Shown: positions 1-6,744 of the stretch, one piece after another | Numbering within the stretch: position 1 is the stretch's first letter | Layout: each line of letters starts with the position of its first letter | NCBI RefSeq assembly: GCF_004570325.1 | Contig: NZ_SPQO01000034.1 | Coordinates: forward strand, 1 to 50,066 | DNA length: 50,066 nucleotides | Direction of reading: 5' to 3' | Source of the DNA: Mycobacterium sp. PS03-16 | GTDB lineage: Bacteria > Actinomycetota > Actinomycetes > Mycobacteriales > Mycobacteriaceae | Translations under genes and position numbers: made by a program | Notes under the pieces: model-generated | Databases searched by the model: none | What the model saw: the letters and a program-made list of their open reading frames with translations, nothing else | What the model was told of the DNA's origin: nothing

Positions 1-122
1 GGTCCGGGTGTCGGTCGCGGCGGCCCCGGCCGCGGCGACGGCCGGGGACCCGGCGTCGGGACCGGTCGCCGCGGCGCCTCCTGCCCGGACTGTGAGGTTC
101 CACCCGGCTCGCTGGTCGTCAT
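1..122 (-). CDS. DUF349 family coiled-coil protein, N-terminal fragment (Rv2731-like)
   Basis: This is the first 40 codons of a gene that runs off the left edge on the minus strand. It opens with ATG at 122 and reads MTTSEPGGTSQSG, followed by a stretch dominated by Pro, Arg and Gly (residues about 17-40) with no stop codon. A GAGGA ribosome site lies 6 bases before the ATG. A Pro-rich leader before an Ala/Arg-rich coiled-coil DUF349 body is what I recall for mycobacterial Rv2731 homologues, and that gene occupies this position and orientation next to the DMT permease. The function of the family is not established. The identity rests on position and the Pro-rich start only, because the diagnostic domain is outside the window. 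Confidence 0.55.
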   Translation of the reverse strand, partial: MTTSEPGGTSQSGQEAPRRPVPTPGPRPSPRPGPPRPTPG

Positions 123-330
123 ATCCGTTCCTCGCACCCTTTCGCGCGGTAGCCCGCGCCCTGCCGCGCATCGCGGCGCCCGTACCTGTCGCACTGATCG
201 TGGTATGTCTGTCGCACGCTATTCAAACAGGTCACCGCGTGGCGTGCGCACACCTTCGCCCCTCCGGTTCGCCCGGTGGGCGCCCGCGTGGGCGGGCCCG
301 TGGCCGGCCGAGGGGGAAACGGGAGGCGCC

Positions 331-1227
331 ATGGCCAAAGCGGACATCGCCGCGCTGCTCGCGCTCGGCGCCGCGTTCTTCATCGCGGTCGGCGACGTGA
401 TCCACCAGCGGTCCGCTCACGACGTCACCGACGAGCCGGTCAGCCACCTCGGCCTGTTCCTGCGCCTGCTGCGCGACCGGCAGTGGTGGCTGGGCAGCGG
501 CGTCGCGGCGGCGGGCTTCGGCCTGCAGGCGGCCGCGCTGGGACTGGGGTCGGTGCTGCTGGTACAGGCGCTGCTGGTCACGTCGCTGCTGTTCGCGCTG
601 CCGATCAACGCCCGGCTGACCCACCGGCGGGTGACCCGCTGGGAATGGCTGTGGGCCGCCCTGCTGGCCGGCGCCGTCGCGGTCATCGTGACGGTGGGCA
701 ATCCCACCGAAGGCCACGCCCGGGCGTCGTGGGAGACGTGGACGGGGGTGCTGCTGGTGCTCGGTCCGGCGTTGGTGGCGTGCGTGATCGGCGCGCGGAT
801 CTGGTCCGGCACGGCGGGCGCCGTGCTGCTCGCCCTGGTCTCGGGTGCGTTGTGGGGCGTGTTCGCGGTCCTGCTCAAGGGGGTGGTGGACCGGCTTGCC
901 GGCGCCACCGATCTGCTCGACGTCCTGCGGATGCCGGAGCTCTACGGGCTGGCCGTGGTGGCCGTCGCGGGCACGGCCTGGCAACAGGCGTCGTTTCGCG
1001 CCGGTGCGCTCACCGCCTCGCTGCCCACCATGACCGTCGCCGAACCGGTGGTCGGGTCGGTGCTCGGCGTCGTGGTGTTGGGCGAGACGATGCGTCCGGG
1101 TGACGCCGGCGCCGTCACGCTGATCGTCGCAGCGGCCGCGATGGTGGTCGCGACCGCCGCGCTGGCCCGGGGTGAGGCGGCCGGCGCACAGACCGGCGCG
1201 GACACCGGCGTGGCGGCCGGCCGATAG
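331..1227 (+). CDS. EamA/DMT-type integral membrane permease (Rv2729c-like)
   Basis: This 298-residue protein is almost entirely hydrophobic, with about nine or ten predicted membrane segments separated by short charged loops. It has the small-residue-rich helices and late conserved helix pair (TVAEPVVGSVLGVVVLGE near residue 240) of the drug/metabolite transporter superfamily. The track-style upstream extension is rejected. ATG at 331 has a good GGGAGG site at 321-326, and the protein then begins with a charged start followed directly by the first helix. The substrate is unknown. The gene heads a run of plus-strand genes leading to miaA and dapF. Its TAG stop is also the first three bases of a possible -10 hexamer for the next gene. 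Confidence 0.75.
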   Translation: MAKADIAALLALGAAFFIAVGDVIHQRSAHDVTDEPVSHLGLFLRLLRDRQWWLGSGVAAAGFGLQAAALGLGSVLLVQALLVTSLLFALPINARLTHRRVTRWEWLWAALLAGAVAVIVTVGNPTEGHARASWETWTGVLLVLGPALVACVIGARIWSGTAGAVLLALVSGALWGVFAVLLKGVVDRLAGATDLLDVLRMPELYGLAVVAVAGTAWQQASFRAGALTASLPTMTVAEPVVGSVLGVVVLGETMRPGDAGAVTLIVAAAAMVVATAALARGEAAGAQTGADTGVAAGR

Positions 1228-1230
1228 CGT
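1225..1230 (+). promoter_or_regulatory. Candidate -10 element (TAGCGT) for a leaderless LigB-like mRNA
   Basis: TAGCGT fits the mycobacterial TANNNT hexamer and ends 6 bases before the GTG at 1237, so transcription would start at or near the start codon. The hexamer begins with the TAG stop of the preceding permease gene. A GGTGAG run between hexamer and GTG is too close to be a normal ribosome site. Confidence 0.45.
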
Positions 1231-1236
1231 GGTGAG

Positions 1237-1923
1237 GTGCTCACCGCGATCGCGCTCGTCCCCTCGGCTCCGGTCCTCGTGCCCGAGCTGGCGGGCGCGG
1301 CGGCCGGGGAGCTGACCGGACTGCGGTCGGCGATCGCCGCCGCGGTGAGCGCCCTGCCGGAGCGCTGGATCGCGGTGGGCACCGGCCCGGCCGACGCCGC
1401 ATTCGTCGCGCCGCTGACCGGAACGTTCGCCGGCTACGGCGTCGACGTCCAGGTCACCCTGTCGCCCTCCGAGCCGGCCGACCCGGTCGCGCTGCCGCTG
1501 TGCGCGCTGATCGCCGCCTGGGTGCGGGGCTGCTACGCGCCGCATGCGGCCGCCGAGGTGCGGATGTTCGCCGCAGACCACGACCCGGATGCGGCGCTGG
1601 AGCGCGGGCGGCTGCTGCGCGCCGAGATCGACGAGGCCGACGGGCGGATCGGGGTGCTGGTGGTGGCCGACGGCTGTCACACGCTGACTCCGGCGGCGCC
1701 CGGCGGGTACGACCCCGACACGATCCCCGTGCAGGCCGCGCTCGACGACGCGCTGGCGCGCGGGGACGCCGCCGCGCTGACCCGCGTGCCCACCCCGGTC
1801 GTGGGCCGGGTGGCCTACCAGGTGCTGGCGGGTCTCGTCGGGCCCGCACCCGCGACGGCCGAGGAGTTCTACCGGGGCGCGCCGTACGGCGTCGGGTACT
1901 TCGCCGGCCTCTGGCGGATATGA
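1237..1923 (+). CDS. Class III extradiol dioxygenase (LigB)-like conserved protein (Rv2728c-like)
   Basis: This 228-residue Ala-rich protein opens with MLTAIALVPSAPVLVPEL, the hydrophobic strand followed by PxAPVLVPE typical of the LigB-like fold. It contains VLVVADGCHTLTPAAPGGYDP near residue 145. In M. tuberculosis its counterpart sits immediately before miaA, as here. No catalytic role is known. The protein is short compared with true ring-cleaving dioxygenases, so enzymatic activity should not be assumed. It starts with GTG and its TGA overlaps the ATG of miaA (ATGA at 1920-1923), which indicates coupled translation. Confidence 0.7.
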   Translation: MLTAIALVPSAPVLVPELAGAAAGELTGLRSAIAAAVSALPERWIAVGTGPADAAFVAPLTGTFAGYGVDVQVTLSPSEPADPVALPLCALIAAWVRGCYAPHAAAEVRMFAADHDPDAALERGRLLRAEIDEADGRIGVLVVADGCHTLTPAAPGGYDPDTIPVQAALDDALARGDAAALTRVPTPVVGRVAYQVLAGLVGPAPATAEEFYRGAPYGVGYFAGLWRI

Positions 1924-2840
1924 CGCGTCCGCTGGCGGTCATCGGCCCGACCGGTACCGGAAAGTCGGCGCTCGCCCTGGCCGTGGCCGAACGGCTCGCG
2001 GGCGAGATCGGCGTCGAGATCGTCAATGCCGACGCCATGCAGCTCTACCGCGGGATGGACATCGGCACCGCGAAGTTGTCGGTCGCCGAGCGCCGCGGGG
2101 TGCCCCACCATCAGCTCGACGTGCTCGACGTGACCGCGACGGCGTCGGTGGCCCGCTACCAGGCGGACGCCGCCCGCGACGTCGAGGCGATCGCCGCGCG
2201 CGGTGCGGTGCCGGTCATCGTGGGCGGCTCGATGATGTACGTCCAGGCGCTGCTCGACGAGTGGGCGTTCCCCGCGACCGATCCGGCGGTGCGCGCCAAG
2301 TGGGAACAGCGGCTCGCGGAGGTGGGGGTGGCGGCGCTGCACCGCGAGCTGGCCGCTGTGGACCCGGACGCTGCGGCCACGATCCAGGCGACCGACGGCC
2401 GCCGCATCGTGCGGGCGCTGGAGGTGGTCGAGCTGACCGGCCGACCGTTCGCGGCCTCCGCGCCCACCATCGGCGCCCCGCGCTGGGACACCGCGATCGT
2501 CGGACTCGACTGGGACACCGCGGTCCTCGACGACCGGCTGGCCCGGCGCACCGACGCGATGTTCGCCGAGGGCCTGGTCGCGGAGGTGCGCGGGCTCCTG
2601 GCGCACGGACTGCGCGAGGGGGTGACGGCGTCCCGCGCGCTCGGCTACGCCCAGGTGCTCGCCGACCTCGACGCCGGTGGCGACGGGTCGGCCGCGCGCG
2701 AGCCGACGTTCATCGGCACCCGCCGCTACGTGCGGCGGCAGCGGTCGTGGTTCCGACGCGACCACCGGGTGTGCTGGCTGGACGGGGCGGCCGCCGACAA
2801 CGTCGAACGCACGCTGCGGACCTGGCGCGCCGTATCCTGA
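1920..2840 (+). CDS. miaA: tRNA dimethylallyltransferase
   Basis: MiaA transfers the dimethylallyl group of DMAPP to N6 of A37 in tRNAs that read codons starting with U. This is the first step toward ms2i6A, which MiaB completes. The 306-residue protein has the P-loop GPTGTGKS at residues 9-16, the NADAMQLYRGMDIGTAK substrate segment with Asp38, and the C-terminal TFIGTRRYVRRQRSWFRRD tRNA-contact region. The length is normal for the family. The ATG overlaps the stop of the LigB-like gene, and dapF begins 4 bases after the miaA stop, so the three form one translation-coupled unit. Confidence 0.97.
   Translation: MTRPLAVIGPTGTGKSALALAVAERLAGEIGVEIVNADAMQLYRGMDIGTAKLSVAERRGVPHHQLDVLDVTATASVARYQADAARDVEAIAARGAVPVIVGGSMMYVQALLDEWAFPATDPAVRAKWEQRLAEVGVAALHRELAAVDPDAAATIQATDGRRIVRALEVVELTGRPFAASAPTIGAPRWDTAIVGLDWDTAVLDDRLARRTDAMFAEGLVAEVRGLLAHGLREGVTASRALGYAQVLADLDAGGDGSAAREPTFIGTRRYVRRQRSWFRRDHRVCWLDGAAADNVERTLRTWRAVS
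2833..2838 (+). promoter_or_regulatory. Candidate -10 element (TATCCT) for a leaderless dapF transcript
   Basis: TATCCT ends 6 bases before the dapF ATG at 2845 and runs into the miaA TGA stop. The spacing fits a leaderless start. The GAGGTG between hexamer and ATG abuts the start codon and is badly placed as a ribosome site, so an internal operon promoter is plausible. Confidence 0.4.
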
Positions 2841-2844
2841 GGTG

Positions 2845-3717
2845 ATGCGGTTCGCCAAGGGACACGGGACGCAGAACGACTTCGTGCTGCTGCCCGACCT
2901 CGACGCGCGGCTGGCCCTCTCGCCGGCCGTGGTCGCCGCACTGTGTGACCGGCGCCGCGGGCTCGGCGCCGACGGCGTGCTGCGGGTCACCACGGCCGGC
3001 GCCGCACAGGCCGCCGGGGTGTTCGGCCGGCTCCCCGAGGGCGTCGCCGCCGACGACTGGTACATGGACTACCGCAACGCCGACGGGTCGATCGCGCAGA
3101 TGTGCGGCAACGGGGTGCGGGTCTTCTCCCACTACCTGCGGGCCGCCGCCCTGGAGACACGCGACGCGTTCACCGTGGGGTCGCTGGCCGGGCCCCGCCC
3201 GGTCACCGTGCATGCGGTCGACGCGGCGCGGGCGGACGTCACCGTGGAGATGGGCAAGGCGAACCGCCTGGGCACCGGGACGGCCGTGGTCGGCGGGCGC
3301 CGGTTCACCGGGCTCGGCGTCGACGTCGGCAACCCGCACCTGGCGTGCGTCGACCCGGCGATGACCGACACCGCCCTGGCCGCGCTCGACGTCGCGGCGC
3401 CGGTGACGTTCGACACCGCGCAGTTCCCGGAGGGCGTCAACGTCGAGGTGCTGACCGTGCCGCACGACGGTGCGGTGTCGATGCGCGTGCACGAACGCGG
3501 CGTCGGCGAGACCCGGTCGTGTGGCACCGGCACGGTCGCCGCGGCGGTGGCCGCGCTGGCGCACAGCGGGGCCGCGACCGGAACGCTGGATGTGCGGATC
3601 CCGGGCGGGGTGGTCACCGTCACCGTCACCGAGGCCACCAGTTTTCTGCGCGGCCCCTCGGAGCTGGTGGCGACTGGAGAATTGTCCGAGGAATGGTGGC
3701 GGTCGAATCAACGTTAA
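2845..3717 (+). CDS. dapF: Diaminopimelate epimerase
   Basis: DapF converts LL- to meso-diaminopimelate, the last common precursor of lysine and of the mycobacterial peptidoglycan cross-linking residue. It uses two cysteines without a cofactor. Both active-site cysteines are present in the expected contexts: Cys87 in MCGNGVR and Cys226 in SCGTGTVAAA. Length is 290 residues. The N-terminus MRFAKGHGTQNDF is the canonical family start, which decides in favour of ATG 2845 over upstream in-frame starts. It lies 4 bases downstream of miaA and upstream of hflX, the order known from other mycobacteria. Confidence 0.97.
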   Translation: MRFAKGHGTQNDFVLLPDLDARLALSPAVVAALCDRRRGLGADGVLRVTTAGAAQAAGVFGRLPEGVAADDWYMDYRNADGSIAQMCGNGVRVFSHYLRAAALETRDAFTVGSLAGPRPVTVHAVDAARADVTVEMGKANRLGTGTAVVGGRRFTGLGVDVGNPHLACVDPAMTDTALAALDVAAPVTFDTAQFPEGVNVEVLTVPHDGAVSMRVHERGVGETRSCGTGTVAAAVAALAHSGAATGTLDVRIPGGVVTVTVTEATSFLRGPSELVATGELSEEWWRSNQR

Positions 3718-3762
3718 TTGGGGTGCATGAAAAGTGATCTCCGTGCGAATCTCTATTCGCCT

Positions 3763-5178
3763 ATGACGTCTCCCGAATTCTTTCCCCAGGACGATCCGAG
3801 TGTCGGTGAACTCGCACTCGAGGACCGGTCGGCGCTGCGGCGCGTCGCGGGCCTGTCCACCGAACTGGCCGACATCTCCGAGGTCGAGTACCGCCAGCTG
3901 CGGCTCGAGCGGGTGGTGCTGGTCGGCGTGTGGACCGACGGCAGCGCCGCCGACGCCGACGCGAGCCTGGCCGAACTGGCCGCGCTGGCCGAGACCGCGG
4001 GCTCCGAGGTGCTCGAAGGCGTGATCCAGCGCCGGGACAAACCCGACGCGTCGACCTACATCGGGTCCGGTAAGGCCGCCGAGCTGCGCGAGATCGTGCT
4101 GGCCACCGGCGCCGACACCGTCATCTGCGACGGTGAGCTCAGCCCCGCACAGCTGACCGCGCTGGAGAAGATCGTCAAGGTCAAGGTGATCGACCGCACC
4201 GCGTTGATCCTCGACATCTTCGCCCAGCACGCGACCAGCCGCGAGGGCAAGGCCCAGGTGTCGCTGGCCCAGATGGAGTACATGCTGCCGCGGCTGCGTG
4301 GCTGGGGTGAGTCGATGTCCCGGCAGGCCGGCGGTCGCGCCGGCGGCGCGGGCGGGGGTGTGGGCACCCGTGGCCCCGGTGAGACCAAGATCGAGACCGA
4401 CCGCAGGCGCATCCGCGAGCGGATGTCCAAGCTGCGTCGCGAGATCAAGGACATGAAGAAGATCCGCGACACGCAGCGCGGCGGCAGGCGCCGCAGCGAA
4501 ATGCCGTCCGTCGCGATCGTCGGCTACACCAACGCCGGGAAGTCAAGCCTGCTCAACGCGCTCACCGGCGCCGGCGTGCTGGTCGAGAACGCGTTGTTCG
4601 CCACCCTGGAACCCACAACGCGCCGTGGCGAATTCGATGACGGACGGCCGTTCGTGCTGACCGACACGGTCGGTTTCGTGCGGCACCTGCCCACCCAGCT
4701 CGTGGAGGCGTTCCGCTCGACCCTCGAAGAGGTCGTCGACGCCGACCTGCTGGTGCACGTGGTCGACGGCTCCGATGCCAACCCGATGGCGCAGATCAGC
4801 GCGGTACGGCAGGTCCTGAACGACGTCGTCGCCCAATACGAGGGGCGTCGGGCGCCGGAGATGTTGGTGATCAACAAGATCGACGCGGCCGATCCACTGG
4901 TGCTCGCCCAGCTGCGCGGCGCGCTGCCCGAGGCGGTGTTCGTCTCGGCCCGCACCGGCGACGGCCTGCTGCGGCTGCGCACCCGAATGGCCGAACTGAT
5001 CGAGCCGACCGACATCACCGTCGACGTCACGATTCCCTACGACCGCGGGGACCTGGTCGCGCGCGTGCACGCCGAGGGCCGGGTGGACGCGACCGACCAC
5101 ACCGCCGACGGCACCCGGGTCAAGGCCCGCGTCCCCGTGGCGCTCGCAGCCGGCCTGCGGGAATTCGCGACGTACTGA
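3763..5178 (+). CDS. hflX: Ribosome-associated GTPase HflX
   Basis: HflX is a GTPase that binds the 50S subunit and splits or rescues stalled or antibiotic-blocked ribosomes. The 471-residue product has the N-terminal HflX domain, a Gly-rich linker (GGRAGGAGGGVGTRGPGETK, about 190-209), a basic coiled-coil helix (about 212-245) and a G domain with P-loop GYTNAGKS at 254-261, DTVGF (G3) and NKID (G4). The start is uncertain. In-frame TTG 3718 and ATG 3727 lie upstream, but the codons between 3727 and 3763 (AAA, AGT, AAT, TAT) are unlike this gene and the protein from ATG 3763 matches the family start. No clear ribosome site precedes any candidate. Confidence 0.93.
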   Translation: MTSPEFFPQDDPSVGELALEDRSALRRVAGLSTELADISEVEYRQLRLERVVLVGVWTDGSAADADASLAELAALAETAGSEVLEGVIQRRDKPDASTYIGSGKAAELREIVLATGADTVICDGELSPAQLTALEKIVKVKVIDRTALILDIFAQHATSREGKAQVSLAQMEYMLPRLRGWGESMSRQAGGRAGGAGGGVGTRGPGETKIETDRRRIRERMSKLRREIKDMKKIRDTQRGGRRRSEMPSVAIVGYTNAGKSSLLNALTGAGVLVENALFATLEPTTRRGEFDDGRPFVLTDTVGFVRHLPTQLVEAFRSTLEEVVDADLLVHVVDGSDANPMAQISAVRQVLNDVVAQYEGRRAPEMLVINKIDAADPLVLAQLRGALPEAVFVSARTGDGLLRLRTRMAELIEPTDITVDVTIPYDRGDLVARVHAEGRVDATDHTADGTRVKARVPVALAAGLREFATY

Positions 5179-5393
5179 TGCGTTAGACTGATCGAGAACC
5201 CCGTCGACGTCACCGATGATGACGACGGCTCGTCGTGGAACGCTTACCATCGCGTCCGGCTCAAGCTCTTCTCGCGGCGATCGATGTTGCCGACCGGCAA
5301 TCTCGCCACCTGTGTGCCCATCTCACCGCGCCTCACGGCGCGGTCACCGGCCCGCCCTGCGGCCGACGGCACCGACACTGCCCGAAAGGCAAG
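5179..5393 (+). promoter_or_regulatory. Long leader and putative promoter of the RNA helicase gene
   Basis: This 215-base gap follows hflX. A TAGACT hexamer at 5184-5189 is a good -10 candidate, although no clear -35 is visible. If it is used, the helicase mRNA carries a leader of about 200 bases, long for this genome. The leader contains a small hairpin (ACGACG-GCT-CGTCGT, 5222-5236). Long leaders are common on bacterial DEAD-box helicase mRNAs and often mediate cold or autoregulatory control, but that is inference here. I see no credible gene in the gap. Confidence 0.35.
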
Positions 5394-6743
5394 ATGACAA
5401 CCGATATTTCGTTCGCCGACCTCGGCGTGCGGGTACCACTGCGCCGCGTTCTCGAAAACCGCGGCATTGCAACTCCTTTCCCGATCCAGGCGGCGACGCT
5501 GCCGGACAGCCTCGCCGGTCGCGACGTGCTCGGCCGAGGCAAGACCGGTAGCGGTAAGACGCTGGCGTTCTCGCTGCCGCTGGTCAGCCGCCTCGCCGAC
5601 ACCACGCGCAAGCCGTTGCGCCCGGCCGGTCTGGTTCTCGCACCGACCCGCGAACTGGCCACCCAGATCACCGCCACGCTCGAACCATTGGCCGCCGCCT
5701 ACGACCTGCGCGTCGCGACCATCTTCGGCGGTGTCTCCCAGAATCCTCAGGTCGCCGCACTGCGCGGGGGTGTCGACATCGTCGTCGCCTGCCCGGGCCG
5801 GCTCGAAGACCTGATGCGCCAGAAGGTGATTCACCTCGACGCCGTCGAGATCACCGTGCTCGACGAGGCCGATCACATGGCCGACCTCGGCTTCCTGCCC
5901 GGCGTCACCCGCATCCTGGCCGCGACGCCGGCCGGCGGTCAGCGCCTGCTCTTCTCCGCGACGCTGGACAACGGTGTCGACAAGCTCGTGCGCCGCTTCC
6001 TGCGTGAGCCGGTCACGCACTCCGTCGACGAGATCGACGCGCCGCCGCCGGCGATGACCCACCACGTCTTCCACGTGACCGGCGCGGACCAGAAGAAGGC
6101 CCTGGTCCACACGCTGGCGTCCGGCACCGGCCGGCGCATCCTGTTCATGCGCACCAAACACCAGGCGCGCAAGCTGGCCCGACAGCTCACCGAAGCCGGG
6201 GTCCCGTCGGTGGACCTGCACGGCAACTTGTCGCAGAACGCCCGTGAACGCAACCTCGCGGCGTTCTCCTCCGGTGCCGCCAAGGTGCTGGTTGCCACCG
6301 ACATCGCCGCGCGCGGTGTGCATGTCGACGACGTCGAACTGGTCGTCCACGTCGACCCGCCGGTCGAGCACAAGGCGTACCTGCACCGCTCGGGTCGCAC
6401 CGCGCGGGCCGGCAGCGCCGGCGACGTGGTGACGCTGGTGCTGCCCGAGCAGCGCCGCGACACCGCCACGCTGCTGCGCCGCGCCGGCATCACGGTGGCG
6501 CCGCAGCAGGTCGCGGCGGATTCGGCAGAGGTCACCGCGCTGGTCGGTGAGGTCGCGCCGTACCAGGCGCCCCAGGCCCCCCAGGCGCCCAAGTCCGCGC
6601 CGGCCGCCGCCTCGGATCGGCCGCGCCGGCGTCGGTCGCCCACACCGCGCCACGACGGTGAGCAGCGCGGGCAGGGTTCGGTGGGAGGGCAGACGGGCAA
6701 CCGCTCGCGCCGTCCGCGCCGACGTCCGCAGCCGGTCCGCTGA
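5394..6743 (+). CDS. DEAD-box RNA helicase, RhlE type
   Basis: This ATP-dependent RNA helicase has 449 residues. Visible motifs in order: Q-motif region (TPFPIQAATLP, about 27-37), Walker A GKTGSGKT at 49-56, PTRELA, DEAD in VLDEADHM, SAT, and HRSGRTARAG. The C-terminal tail from about 385 is low complexity: Ala/Pro repeats, then Arg-rich runs ending RRPRRRPQPVR, as expected for a nonspecific RNA-binding tail. The start at ATG 5394 is set by an AAAGG ribosome site at 5384-5388 and by where family similarity begins. It is probably used in ribosome assembly or RNA turnover. It is not at this place in M. tuberculosis. Its stop is one base from the convergent oxidoreductase stop. Confidence 0.9.
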   Translation: MTTDISFADLGVRVPLRRVLENRGIATPFPIQAATLPDSLAGRDVLGRGKTGSGKTLAFSLPLVSRLADTTRKPLRPAGLVLAPTRELATQITATLEPLAAAYDLRVATIFGGVSQNPQVAALRGGVDIVVACPGRLEDLMRQKVIHLDAVEITVLDEADHMADLGFLPGVTRILAATPAGGQRLLFSATLDNGVDKLVRRFLREPVTHSVDEIDAPPPAMTHHVFHVTGADQKKALVHTLASGTGRRILFMRTKHQARKLARQLTEAGVPSVDLHGNLSQNARERNLAAFSSGAAKVLVATDIAARGVHVDDVELVVHVDPPVEHKAYLHRSGRTARAGSAGDVVTLVLPEQRRDTATLLRRAGITVAPQQVAADSAEVTALVGEVAPYQAPQAPQAPKSAPAAASDRPRRRRSPTPRHDGEQRGQGSVGGQTGNRSRRPRRRPQPVR

Positions 6744-6744
6744 G

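Noticed and set aside
232..1680. A 482-codon minus-strand open frame across the permease and LigB-like genes
   Set aside because: It is rich in Arg, Gln, His and Gly and antisense to two well-supported genes; a GC-rich shadow frame.
3718..3762. Longer HflX starts at TTG 3718 or ATG 3727
   Set aside because: The intervening codons are AT-rich and atypical, and no ribosome site or -10 element supports them. Kept only as alternatives.
5216..5551. Upstream ORF in the helicase leader that overlaps the helicase start
   Set aside because: Codon usage is poor, the product is Ser/Arg-rich without a domain, and it would run antiregister through the helicase start.
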